From: Candidatus Caldilinea saccharophila
GTDB taxonomy: Bacteria > Chloroflexota > Anaerolineae > Caldilineales > Caldilineaceae
Length of the DNA: 62,113 nucleotides
NCBI GenBank assembly: GCA_016710365.1
Contig: JADJVW010000035.1
Span: forward strand, 1 to 62,113
Direction: 5' to 3'
The notes below the pieces were generated by a model. The model was given only the letters and a program-made list of their open reading frames with translations. It was not told the DNA's origin and did no database searches. Within the stretch, counting starts at the first letter, position 1. Each line of letters opens with the position of its first letter. The position numbers were made by a program, and so were the translations under genes. This document shows positions 53,603-62,113 of this stretch, one piece after another.

Positions 53603-54966
53603 TACTGGAAGTCGGGCGGCTCGGCAGGCGGCATCCCCACGCTGATGGCGGTGAAGGCAGGCTCGGCGTTAGCGGCCAGCGCCGCGGCCGAACCGTCAAG
53701 CACCGCGCCGGCTGCCAATTCCTCGTCAATAGCCGCCGTGAGCTTGACCGTCGTCGCGACGCCGGCTGACAGTTCAGGCCAGGTCACGACAATCAGGAGC
53801 GCACCGGAGTCAGCATCTTTTTGGGTGGCTTCGCCGCCATCGGTCGCGGACAGGCTGACAAACGACAACCCCACCGGCAGCTCAAATGAGAATTCTGGAT
53901 TGGCGGCTGCCGCCGTTCCTGTGTTGGTCAATGTAAACGACAACACGATCTGATCGCCCTGCATGGCGACGGCGGGTTCCATTGCACTGGAGAGCAACAG
54001 CGAGGTGCTTTCCACTGTTTCCGGCGCCGACGTCGGCGTTGCCGCCGCCGGGGTCGCAACGACGGGTGCATCGCGGCCGGTCGTCACGGGCAGCGCGGCA
54101 AGCGTCGCCGCTGCTGTATCGGTCGTGACGAATTGCGCCGACACCCATCCGTTGCCAATCCCACCGGGCACACAGCAGACAAGCCACCAGTCGCCGGCGG
54201 CGTTGCGTCCTAACAGCGTCACCGTGGCGCCGCTGCCCAGTTTACCCAGAATCGGGGCGGAGGTGGAAGGTTCTTCCCGCACGTTGAGCGCCACGACCGC
54301 AACCTTGCCCACCGGCGCGCCGGGCGGGAGGTCAGCTACAGGGGCCGTCACTGCCGGCGTTGTGACTGGGGGCGCTGTAACTGGCGGCAGCGCTGTCTCC
54401 CCTGCCACCAACGTCGCGCCATCTCCTACAGGCAAGCCGGCCAATTGCTCGGCTGTGTAGTTGGGCGTCACAAACTGGGCGCTGACCCAGCCCTGCGTTT
54501 GCGAGCTTGGCAGGCAACAGATGTTGAGCCACGTGTTGGCGCTATTGCGCGCCAGCACCGTCACAAGAGCGCCGCTGGTCAGCCGGCCGATCACGGGGAA
54601 CGTGGCGCCCGGCCCTTGTCGCATATTGAGCGTCGCCGCACTGATCACGCCTGTGAGGGCGTCCCCTGGTGCGTCCGGTGCAGGGGCCGGTTGATTCGCC
54701 GCGGCGGTGGGCGTCGGCGTGGGCTGCGCTGGTTCATCACGTTTATCGTCGTCGCGTGGGCGCTCTGTCGGAGCCGGGGGCGCCGGCGTTTCCGTCGGCG
54801 GCCGCGGTGGCACTGTCGAGTTTTGCTTCACATCGGCGGGATGTTCGGCTGCCCACACCTGCGCCGTCCCCACCCACAGCAGCGTGGCGACGCTCACGAG
54901 CAAAGTGAGCAATGCAGATTTGAGCAGCCAACGTTTGTGGGCAAAGCGATGGTTCAGATTGTTCAT
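53602..54966 (-). CDS. Secreted SH3b-domain protein with a DUF11-like C-terminal domain
   Basis: 454 residues from ATG 54966 (AAGGA upstream); the longer frame to 55110 reads into the previous gene. Signal peptide (KSALLTLLVSVATLLWVGTAQVWAA, split by cleavage after AWA-type site), then a Pro/Thr-rich linker. Two bacterial SH3 repeats follow: SAATLNMRQGPGATFPVIGR and VVALNVREEPSTSAPILGKL, each with a paired-Cys segment (NICCLP, LVCCVP). The C-terminal domain (QIVLSFTLTNTGTAAAANPE) is DUF11/CARDB-like. Probably binds cell wall or glycans outside the cell. Confidence 0.85.
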
Positions 54967-54994
54967 GAGTCGTTCCTTGTGGTTTGAATGCCTC

Positions 54995-56667
54995 TCAATG
55001 TGCGCCGTCGCCGTGAAAGATCGCCGGAAATGTGCGCAACAAAATCTCCAGGTCGCGCCGTAGGCTGTAATGCTCGATATAGTCGAGCTCGAGTTGCAAC
55101 CGTTCGGCAAAGCCCAGGTTGCCGCGGCCGCTGACCTGCATCGGCCCGGTCATCCCCGGCTTGACGGCCAGACGACGGCGATGGTGGTCCTGGTAAAGCT
55201 GCACGATGCGTTCCTCTTCAGGCCGCGGCCCGACCAGGCTCATGTCGCCGCACAACACATTGTAAAACTGTGGCGTTTCGTCAAGCGAAGTCCGGCGCAA
55301 GAGCTGTCCCACCCGCGTCACGCGCGGATCCTGCTTGAGCTTGAAAACCGGCTCCTCCAGATGGGTTACATCCACCAGACTGCCCAGTTTCTCCTCGGCG
55401 TCGGCGCTCATCGTACGTAATTTGATGATCCGAAACGCGCGTCCATTCTCCCCACCCGCACTTGCCCAAAAAGACCGCCGGGCGAGTCAAGCTTGATGGC
55501 AAGCGCGGCAATCGCCACCAGCGGGATCGAAATTGCCAGCCCAACCAGCGCGCCCAGTATATCCATGCTGCGCTTGACCAGGCGTTGCCAGCCGGTGATG
55601 ACCGGCTGATGCACGCCGGGCAGCGTCCCCGCAAAATGGATGGCGCCGTTCAGATAGCCGCTGCCCAGGGCGAGCGCCCGCACCAGCACCATGCCCAGCC
55701 CCACCATCGCCAACGCCGGCGAACGCCGCACCAGCTTGAGCGTGAAAGGCAATGCCGTGGCTAGAAACACCAGGATGGCGGCGGCCACACCCGCCCACGC
55801 CCACGTCAGCGGCGCCCATACCGCGCCCAGCAACGCCAGCGCGGCCAGCCCAACGATCGCGGCCAGCAACACGATCTGCACCTTGAGCACCTGCGGCGTA
55901 TGGCTGTCCTGCACCATCCGCTCAGGGTGCCAGCGGATCATCAGCGCTTTCCAGAAGCCGATGTAGTACTTGCGGCGGAAATAGTCGCCCAGGTTGCCGT
56001 CGTGCAGGTGAGACACTTTAGCCTCTGGCGCAAACACGAGGCGATAGCCCTTTTGCGCCAGGCGGAAGCTGAATTCCTGATCCTCGACGCTCGCCGTGGT
56101 GAAGATCGGATCAAATCCCTTGTTTTCGAGAAAGATGCTGCGCCGATACGCCGCCGAATAGGTGTCGATGAAATCGATCTGCGGCTGGCCGCGCATCCGG
56201 TCGTAGCGATCCTCATATTCGGCCTGCACGAAGCGTGGAATGGCGGCGCGCTGTTCCGTCACATAGGCGCCTTTCGCGCCTGCAACGTCGGGATCCATAA
56301 ATGGCGCGGCCATTGCTTCCAGCCAGGTAAAAGTGGGGGCGCAGTCGGCGTCGGTAAAGAAGAGCAGCGGCGCGTTGGCATGTTCGGCGCCACGATTGCG
56401 TGCGGCGGCCGGGCCGGCATTGGCCTGCTGGAGCAACGCCAGACAAATGCGGGGATGCGCCAGACGCCATCTTTCAACGACCGCTGCCGTGGCGTCGGTT
56501 GAGCCGTCGTCCACCACAAGGAGCTCGTAGCGGTCAGGCGTCAACGTCTGGTCGGCAAGCGCGTCCAGACAGCGCGTAATCACCGTCGCTCCATTGTATA
56601 CGGGAATGACGACCGAACAGAGCAGGGTCGCCTGAGACGGCATGAGATCGTGCATAGGCAATTTCAC
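54995..56667 (-). CDS. Fused GT2 glycosyltransferase and polyprenyl-phosphate sugar transferase (one frameshift)
   Basis: Residues 1-240: GT-A glycosyltransferase (LCSVVIPVYNGATVITRCLD; VVDDGST; FTDADCAP, the DxD-like site). Residues 250-345: three TM helices. From ~370: sugar transferase of the WbaP/WcaJ type (QRLVKRSMDILGALVGLAIS; DSPGGLFGQVRVG). One missing G near 55447 ends the frame at 55408; the other frame continues ENGRAFRIIKLRTMSADAEE, then RTSLDETPQFYNVLCGDMSL and GPRPEEERIVQLYQ. The repaired length is ~557. It would start a lipid-linked sugar and extend it, one polypeptide doing two steps. Confidence 0.85.
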
Positions 56668-56685
56668 GCGCGCAGCAAAGCAGGA

Positions 56686-57366
56686 CTACTGCGCGCCGGA
56701 GGCCAGTTCCGCCACCACAAAGATTCGATGCGTCGTCGTGTCAGCCGGCCAGCCGGTAACCATCGTCAGGCGCGCATCCTCCGTGGGGGCGAGATAGGCG
56801 GCGGCCTGCGCGCGTTCTTCCGCGGTGGCGCCGAGCAGAACCAGCGGCGCGGACGCCTCCACGACGCGGTAGGTGAATTCGACGCCTGCTTCATCAGTCA
56901 CCAGGATGTCCTGACCCACCTCGACCTCACCCAGTGCCAGCGCAGCAAAGACGGCGTCGCCGCGAGTCTGATGGCCGGCCAGCACCAGGTTGCCAGCGGC
57001 GCCTGCGCCCGCGCTGTTCAGCGCCCAGCCCGCGGCGTCTTCAGGCACGACCCAGCGTGTGGTGCGCTGGCCTTCGCTGCCCACGCTCTCCCACCCCATC
57101 GGCTTTACAGGAATTGTCAGATCGAGCTCTGGAATGGCGATGCTCACGGGAGGCGCCGCCTCTGTCGCTGACTGCGCTGCCTGTCCTGCACTGACTGCGG
57201 GGATGGTCCCGGCGGCCTCTTCACGCGTAACCGTGGCAGTGGGCGCAGAAGCAGCCGGCGTCGGCGTGAGCGGCTGACAGGCCGCAACGAACATCATGCC
57301 GGCAAGCATTACCAATACGCCAGAAAAGCGGACAGATGGGCGCATACGTCGATCGGCTGTCATCAA
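56686..57366 (-). CDS. Sortase-like lipoprotein lacking the catalytic cysteine
   Basis: 226 residues. Lipobox in LAGMMFVAACQPL, then a Thr/Pro/Ala linker and a sortase domain: VSIAIPELDLTIPVKPMGWE, GNLVLAGHQTRGDAVFAAL (catalytic His) and DARLTMVTGWPADTTTHRIF. Sortases have TLxTC at this last strand; here Gly (GGC) replaces Cys, while the downstream Arg is kept. It is also anchored as a lipoprotein rather than by a TM helix. Either the enzyme is inactive and acts in binding, or one base is wrong (TGC would restore Cys). Confidence 0.8.
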   Translation of the reverse strand: MMTADRRMRPSVRFSGVLVMLAGMMFVAACQPLTPTPAASAPTATVTREEAAGTIPAVSAGQAAQSATEAAPPVSIAIPELDLTIPVKPMGWESVGSEGQRTTRWVVPEDAAGWALNSAGAGAAGNLVLAGHQTRGDAVFAALALGEVEVGQDILVTDEAGVEFTYRVVEASAPLVLLGATAEERAQAAAYLAPTEDARLTMVTGWPADTTTHRIFVVAELASGAQ

Positions 57367-57513
57367 AATAGGAATTTCCTTTCCTCATAAAGCCCTTAAT
57401 GAGTATAACTTTATAGAGCGGAGCTTCGCCGCGAATTGTAGTAGAAGCAAGCACATTGCGCAAAACGGCGCAGGCTTTTGTAGAACACCTGGTTTATCGC
57501 TACAATATCGGGT

Positions 57514-57609
57514 GGGGAGGCATGTGTCCCGGTGGATGCCCCGGTCTTCAAAACCGGTGGCAGGTGGCGCTGAGCCGGCTGCGGTGGGTTCGACTCCCAC
57601 ACCTTCCCG
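57514..57609 (+). tRNA. selC: tRNA-Sec (anticodon UCA)
   Basis: Anticodon arm CCGGTCTTCAAAACCGG (stem CCGGT/ACCGG, loop CTTCAAA, anticodon TCA). T arm GTGGG-TTCGACT-CCCAC at 57584-57600. Acceptor GGGGAGG (57514-57520) pairs with CCTTCCC (57602-57608), discriminator G at 57609, no encoded CCA. The very long variable arm (57559-57583) and ~96-base length are those of selenocysteine tRNA. Selenocysteine decoding implies selA/selB/selD elsewhere in the genome. Confidence 0.87.
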
Positions 57610-57616
57610 TTACATA

Positions 57617-57705
57617 AGAATGTGATGCGTAATGCGTAATGCATAAACAATTAAAGATGCATCACGCATCACGCATCACGCATCACGAATCATTCATCAC
57701 ACACC
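57617..57705. repeat. Heptamer-type short repeats after tRNA-Sec
   Basis: GATGCGTAATGCGTAATGCA is followed by ATGCATCACGCATCACGCAT and further CATCACG units. The two halves are near-complementary, so the stretch can fold back. A similar array lies at 60773-60880. Confidence 0.7.
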
Positions 57706-57711
57706 ACACTT

Positions 57712-58134
57712 ATGGAAATTTCACTATTTGAAGATGAAGCCCCTCTGCGCGTAGAGCGTTGCATCCTTTATCCTTATCCCGATCTCAAGCGGATTTGGAC
57801 GCGGCTTTGGGTGACGCCCACACAAGCTGAAGAGAAGCCCAATCTCGAAGTTATTCTCATCAACCCGGACGGCACGGAGAATTGCAGCGTTTTCCTGATG
57901 GCGCACGCCGAAGCGCGCGCGGAGACGACGCTGCATCTGCACGCACCCATCCCTGGCGGCGTCTATGGCGTTGCTGTGGAGATGACGCAGGGCGTGGGCG
58001 ATGCACAAAAAGTGATCGAACGTTACACCTTCGACCTGGTATTAGAATTCCGCAATCCAAACACCGGCGAGCCTGGCTTTGGCTTTGGCGTCGATTGGGA
58101 CGAAGTGGCGCGGAAAGCTTCGTCTCGTGACTGA
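57712..58134 (+). CDS. Conserved hypothetical, single beta-sandwich-like domain
   Basis: 140 residues from ATG 57712 (MEISLFEDEAPLRVERCILY). Alternating hydrophobic strands (RIWTRLWVTPTQAE; NLEVILINPDGTENCSVFLM; ETTLHLHAPIPGGVYGVAVE) suggest an Ig- or C2-like fold. No signal peptide. The end overlaps the subtilase start (GTG 58127) by 8 bases, so the pair is translationally coupled; it may be a partner or inhibitor of that protease (inference). Family not recognised. Confidence 0.65.
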   Translation: MEISLFEDEAPLRVERCILYPYPDLKRIWTRLWVTPTQAEEKPNLEVILINPDGTENCSVFLMAHAEARAETTLHLHAPIPGGVYGVAVEMTQGVGDAQKVIERYTFDLVLEFRNPNTGEPGFGFGVDWDEVARKASSRD

Positions 58135-60028
58135 TGCGCGCTGCCCGATCTGCCGTCAGGTTTGCGACTCCCGTATCCTGACGTATGCCTCTGCGCTGCA
58201 CCCTGCGGTAGTCGAGCGAGTGCGGCGCGCCGAGCCTGCCTGGCGGCCGCCGGAAGGACTTTGTCCCCTTTGCGCGACCACCTACACCAGCCACGCGGCC
58301 GCGCAGCGCAGCCATACTTCGCTGCATACCTCCACCGAGCCGCACACGACCTTTCCCTATTACCATCGCGACGAAGAAACCCTGCTGAGTCAGCCGCAGC
58401 GCCTGCCGGATTACCACACACTGACCGGCGCGGGCGTCACGTTGGCCTTTCTGGATAGCGGCTATTATCCACACCCGGATCTCACGACCGATAGTGCTTG
58501 GACAGCAGGTGGTGGATTGGCCTGGCACGCAATCCCACGCCATCGCTGGCGGGCGCAGCTCGAACAGGTGGGGCTGCGCCTGGTGGAGTACGTCGACCTG
58601 ACCGATGGCGGCGAACGCGTCGGGCTGGATCAGCCAAGCCTGTGGGACGGCGCCGGCGACAGTTGGCACGGGCAGATGACGACCTGCGTCGCCGCGGGCA
58701 ACGGCTACTTGAGCCAGGGGCGCTATCGCGGCTACGCACCGCAGGCGTCGCTGCTGGCGGTCAAGATCGGGCGCGGTGGCGGGCGCATCCCGGAGGAGGA
58801 CATCCTGCGCGGGCTGCAGTGGCTGCTCGACGAAGATCGCTGGCAGCGTTATAACGTGCGCGTAGTCAACATCAGCATCGGTGGTGATTTCCCGGAGGAA
58901 TGGAGCGCAAACCCTGTCTGCCGCGCCAGCGCGCTTGCCCAGCGCGGCGTTTTTGTGGCCGCGGCCGCGGGCAATCGCGGCGCCAGCGAATTGCTGGCGC
59001 CCGCGCAAACGCCCACGGTGATGACGGTCGGCGGCGTCGAAGATCAGAATCGCCGCTGGCAGTCTGGCGCGCGTCCGGGCGAGCACCTTTCACTCTATCA
59101 CCACAATACAGGGTCGGTGATGTATCGGCACGCGCGCGTGCGCAAACCGGAGATTCTGGCGTTGGGGCGCTGGCTGCCGGCGCCGGTGCTGCCGCCGAGT
59201 CATGTGTTTTATGAAATGACTGCGATCGACCACGTGCGCAGAGTGCTGCGCGGGGAAGGCAGCGATCTGCCGGCGGACGTGTTGCGTCACGCCGCGGTGG
59301 TTGAGGAGGATAAAACGCCGCCGGATGAGGTCATTGTCGACGTCGAGCTTTGGATGCCCGAAGTCTGGCAGGGCTTGCGGCAACGCATGAACGCTCACAA
59401 ATGGGTGCACCCTCATTACCAGCATGTGGACGGCACTTCCGTTGCGGTTACGCAGGTCTCGGCGGTGGCTGCCCAGATGTTCGAGGCAAACCCTTCGCTT
59501 ACCGGTGACGACGTGCGGCGTCTGCTGCTCGACGCTGCGCTGCCCTTGCCGCACGTTTTGCCGCGCCAGACGGGCGCGGGATTGCTGCAACCGGCGTGGG
59601 CTGTGGCAGCCGCGCTGCGGGCTTCGGGCGGCCGCCTGGCCGCCTATCCAGCCAGTGCGACGGTGTTGAGCGAAAACGAATTGCATAAAAGAGTGCTTCA
59701 CGGTACATTGTCGGCGCCCATGCGCGTCGATGCGCAGGCGTCCACCGCCCCTGCACGCGCGGTGTACTTTGGGGTCTGGGCGCCACACGCTCACGCCGTC
59801 AGTGTGATCGGCGCCTTCAATCGCTGGCGGCCTGATGAACTTCCCTTGCGTCAGGCGGCGAACGGGTGGTGGCACGGCGTGCTGCGCCTGCCGCCTGGCG
59901 TATATGCGTATCGATTTTGGATCGCTGACGCGCGTCATCCGCAGGGCTACTGGATGCGCGATCCTGAAAATCAAGCCGTTGCCGAGAGTGGGTATCAAGA
60001 TGAACACAGCCAGATCACGTTGGATTGA
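58127..60028 (+). CDS. Subtilisin-like serine protease with N-terminal CxxC pairs and C-terminal CBM48-like domain
   Basis: About 633 residues from GTG 58127 (an ATG at 58079 would add 16). CPIC near residue 4 and CPLC near 45 form a zinc-ribbon-like knuckle. S8 triad: FLDSGYYPHPDL (Asp), DSWHGQMTTCVAAGNGY (His), HVDGTSVAVTQVSAVAA (Ser); oxyanion Asn in AAAAGNRGASE. The last ~85 residues (ARAVYFGVWAPHAHAVSVIG; GAFNRWRPDELPL; WHGVLRLPPGVYAYRFWIAD) are a CBM48/glycogen-binding E-set domain. No signal peptide, so a cytoplasmic protease possibly targeted to glycogen. No frameshift. Confidence 0.85.
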   Translation: MTDARCPICRQVCDSRILTYASALHPAVVERVRRAEPAWRPPEGLCPLCATTYTSHAAAQRSHTSLHTSTEPHTTFPYYHRDEETLLSQPQRLPDYHTLTGAGVTLAFLDSGYYPHPDLTTDSAWTAGGGLAWHAIPRHRWRAQLEQVGLRLVEYVDLTDGGERVGLDQPSLWDGAGDSWHGQMTTCVAAGNGYLSQGRYRGYAPQASLLAVKIGRGGGRIPEEDILRGLQWLLDEDRWQRYNVRVVNISIGGDFPEEWSANPVCRASALAQRGVFVAAAAGNRGASELLAPAQTPTVMTVGGVEDQNRRWQSGARPGEHLSLYHHNTGSVMYRHARVRKPEILALGRWLPAPVLPPSHVFYEMTAIDHVRRVLRGEGSDLPADVLRHAAVVEEDKTPPDEVIVDVELWMPEVWQGLRQRMNAHKWVHPHYQHVDGTSVAVTQVSAVAAQMFEANPSLTGDDVRRLLLDAALPLPHVLPRQTGAGLLQPAWAVAAALRASGGRLAAYPASATVLSENELHKRVLHGTLSAPMRVDAQASTAPARAVYFGVWAPHAHAVSVIGAFNRWRPDELPLRQAANGWWHGVLRLPPGVYAYRFWIADARHPQGYWMRDPENQAVAESGYQDEHSQITLD

Positions 60029-60041
60029 ACAAGGATGATGT

Positions 60042-60759
60042 ATGAATCGTGAGCATCACAAATGGTATAGCCCGCGCCTCAACCGGGATATGGAGTTGCT
60101 GGTATTTGGACACGCCGGCGCGCGCGTCCTGATCTTTCCGACCAGCATGGGACGCTATTACGAGTATGAAGACCGCGGGATGGTGAGCAACCTGGCCGAC
60201 CAGATCGACAATGGCTGGCTGCAACTTTATTGCATCGACAGCATCGACGCCGAGAGCTTCTACAATCATTGGGCGCCTCCAGGCGGCAAAATCTGGCGTC
60301 ACGTCCAGTACGAGGAGTACATCCTCAACGAAGTGCTGCCGATGAGTCGGTCGAAGAATCAGAATCCCTTCTTGGTCAGCCACGGTTGTAGCTTTGGCGC
60401 GTACCACGCCGTCAACATTGCGTTCCGCCATCCGCATCTCTTTGGCCGCGTGCTGGCGTTGAGCGGCAAATATGATATGAGCAGCTTCTTTGGCGGCTAC
60501 TACGACGACACGATTTACTACAACACGCCCAGCCACTATGTCCCCCAGTTGCAGGATCATCACCATTGGAAGCGCTGCGCCATATGGATATCATTCTTGT
60601 CGCCGGCCAGCATGATCCAAACATCGAGAATAACCGCGCGCTCAGCCAGTCGCTGTGGATGAAGGAGTGCCTCACGCCTTCCGCCAATGGGACGGCTGGA
60701 GCCACGACTGGCCCTTCTGGATGGAGATGGTGCGCCAGTACATCGGCGGGCACGACTGA
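60042..60759 (+). CDS. Esterase-like alpha/beta hydrolase (two frameshifts)
   Basis: ATG 60042 (MNREHHKWYSPRLNRDMELL). VSHGCSFGAYHAVNIAFRHP holds the GxSxG nucleophile. The frame is lost near 60568 (one base missing) and resumes as LEALRHMDIILVAGQHDPNI (acid loop), then is lost again near 60665 (one G missing) and ends AFRQWDGWSHDWPFWMEMVR with the catalytic His, TGA 60757-60759. Repaired length ~239, typical of the esterase-D-like family that includes starvation-induced esterases. Both breaks leave the family pattern intact, which points to sequence error. Confidence 0.8.
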
Positions 60760-60772
60760 GGCGTGGGCAGGT

Positions 60773-60880
60773 AATGCGTGATGCGTAATACGTAAGTTAT
60801 CGCGGATCACGCATTACTCATTACGAGTCACGCATTACGTATCACTCATTACTCATTGCAAGTCACGCATTACCCTTACC
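60773..60880. repeat. Short-repeat array, second copy
   Basis: GCGTGATGCGTAATACGTAA followed by repeated ACGCATTACTCATTACGAGT-type units on the opposite sense. Similar to 57617-57705; both lie between genes of the same strand and can fold back. Confidence 0.65.
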
Positions 60881-60911
60881 ACCTTATTACGACCACATCT
60901 CTGGAGGACTC

Positions 60912-61834
60912 ATGAGCGTCAAGAAAATTGGGGTGATTGTCGGCCGCGAGTGGAGCTTCCCACCGGCCTTCATCGAAGAGGTAAACAGCCGCAACGCCGG
61001 TGTGATTGCTGAATATGTCAAGCTTGGCGGCACCCGCATGAACGAACCGTGTGAGTACGCAGTGCTGATCGACCGCATCAGCCATGAGATCCCTATTATC
61101 GCGCCTACTTGAAGAACGCCATGTTGCAGGGCGCGTATTGCATCAATAATCCATTCTGGTGGAGCGCTGACGACAAATTTTTTGGCGCCGGCCTCATCAC
61201 GCGCATGGGCATCCCTTCCCCCAAAACCGTGGTCCTGCCGATGAAGGCATATCCAGAAGGTGTGGTGAGTGAAAGCCTGCGCAACCTCAACTATCCGCTC
61301 AATTGGGATGAGATCGTGGGCTACACCGGGTTGCCCGCCATCCTGAAAGATGCGTGGGGCGGCGGCTGGAAGAACGTCTACAAGGTCACCAATGTCGACG
61401 AGTTGATTCGCGCCTACGATGAGACGGGCACGCTCTGCATGGTGTTGCAAGAATTCATCGAGTTTGACCAATTCGTGCGTTGCATCTGTGTGGGCCAGAC
61501 CAACATCATGCCCATCAAGTATGATCCCAAGCATCGCCGCTACATTGTGGAGCACGCGCATCTGACGCCTGGACTGGGCGATCGCATTACAGAGTATGCG
61601 CAGCGCATCAACAAAGCGATGGGCTACGACATGAACAGCATCGAGTTTGCGATCCGCGACGGCGTGCCCTATGCCATCGACTTTATGAACCCGGCGCCGG
61701 ATATGGATATCAACAGCGTTACGCCTCATTATTTCGAGTGGGCGGTCAAGGCGATGGCCGATTTTGCGATCGAAATGGCGCACAACCCACGCCCACAGCG
61801 CGCCGAACAACGTTGGGCGAACTATGTAGAGTAG
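60912..61834 (+). CDS. ATP-grasp (RimK-like) ligase, one frameshift
   Basis: ATG 60912 after GGAGG (MSVKKIGVIVGREWSFPPAF). The first frame ends at 61112; adding one C in CCC near 61091 joins SHEIP to YYRAYLKNAMLQGAYCINNP, and the rest reads to 61834 (~307 residues). ATP-grasp elements: NYPLNWDEIVGYTGLPAILK, the glycine-rich loop AWGGGWKNVYKV, LVLQEFIE-type hinge (MVLQEFIEFDQFVR), and metal-binding Glu and Asn in NSIEFAIRD and DFMNPAPD. It ligates an amine to a carboxylate through an acyl-phosphate; the substrate is unknown. Confidence 0.82.
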
Positions 61835-61846
61835 CTTGTAGCGTCA

Positions 61847-62113
61847 ATGGACTACCTGCTCGTTCTCTTTATCGGCATCTTGATCGGCTGGTTGATGACC
61901 TGGTTCTGGTTCATCATCAGCAACCGCTGGAATAGCAGCAAAAATCTACGCGGCTCCTACGACAAGACGATCAAGGAAATTACTGACAAAGGGAAAAAGG
62001 CGCGCGACGACAAACAGAAGTCACGCAATGCTGCGATGCGGGCAATCGTTGAAGGTATCCTTTTTGTTGTGATTACGGTGTTGCTGGTCGTCTTGACGAT
62101 GAGTATGCTCAAT
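61847..62113 (+). CDS. Membrane protein, 3' end outside window
   Basis: 89 codons open to the end of the window. TM helix at 3-25 (LLVLFIGILIGWLMTWFWFI), then a charged helical segment (KTIKEITDKGKKARDDKQKS) and a second TM helix (IVEGILFVVITVLLVVLTMS). Not recognised. It follows the ATP-grasp gene by 12 bases and is probably cotranscribed with it. Confidence 0.65.
   Translation, partial: MDYLLVLFIGILIGWLMTWFWFIISNRWNSSKNLRGSYDKTIKEITDKGKKARDDKQKSRNAAMRAIVEGILFVVITVLLVVLTMSMLN

Noticed and set aside
57411..57650. Short minus-strand frame containing TGFEDRG
   Set aside because: Overlaps tRNA-Sec, a common source of spurious ORFs.
57860..59086. 408-codon minus-strand frame opposite the subtilase
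   Set aside because: The plus strand has the complete S8 triad; the antisense frame shows no domain.

Overview
The window is a high-GC bacterial chromosome segment that looks like Chloroflexota (Caldilineae or Anaerolineae type). This is an inference from gene content: DUF4012 and DUF2723 envelope genes, a sortase-like lipoprotein, a K+-dependent-type proton pyrophosphatase, a FabL-like reductase and cyanobacteria/Chloroflexota-style type III-D cas genes. No ribosomal or other taxonomic marker is present.

Layout. 1-2.4 kb: the 3' end of an unknown gene, a REP-associated (RAYT) transposase and a 1.3 kb tandem cluster of its REP/REPIN-like palindromes, bracketed by a 60 bp duplication. 2.4-16.0 kb: a co-directional type III-D CRISPR effector operon: Card1-like CARF nuclease, Cas10 without HD domain, single Cas7, Csx10 with a helical C-terminus, double Cas7, Csx19, a large TIGR03986-type RAMP with a C-terminal S1-like domain, Csx15, a two-helix membrane CARF protein, Cas6 and an unknown 464-residue protein. 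16.1-21.0 kb: six uncharacterised genes, five of them membrane-anchored, coiled-coil or DUF697 proteins. 21.0-24.2 kb: an adaptation module of reverse transcriptase, Cas1, RNase H and Cas2. 24.3-26.4 kb: a WYL regulator, divergent from a CRISPR array of about 143 repeats (26.65-37.22 kb) that has a near-consensus promoter in its leader and an intrinsic terminator after its last, truncated repeat.

37.3-41.4 kb is a scarred region: a foldback element, a lone hypothetical gene, an uppP remnant, a gene split by an IS982-type element with a 7 bp target duplication, and the 3' part of a GH13 gene. 41.4-62.1 kb is chromosomal: FabL-like reductase, degenerate tyrosine recombinase, hppA, cysteine desulfurase, response regulator, MalK/UgpC-type ATPase, sirtuin, an exopolysaccharide/cell-surface cluster, tRNA-Sec, a subtilase-CBM48 fusion, an esterase, an ATP-grasp protein and a partial membrane protein.

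How it works together (inference): reverse transcriptase, Cas1, RNase H and Cas2 would acquire spacers, possibly from RNA, and overlapping spacers in the array all lie in one orientation. Cas6 would process the array transcript, and Cas10, the Cas7 proteins, Csx10 and Csx19 would form the effector. Cyclic oligoadenylate made by the Cas10 GGDD palm would activate the Card1-like and membrane CARF proteins, with Csx15 as a candidate off-switch. The membrane cluster between effector and adaptation modules is the most novel part.

Caution: many genes, both CRISPR and housekeeping, carry single-base frameshifts, often at short homopolymers. This looks more like consensus sequence error than gene decay.
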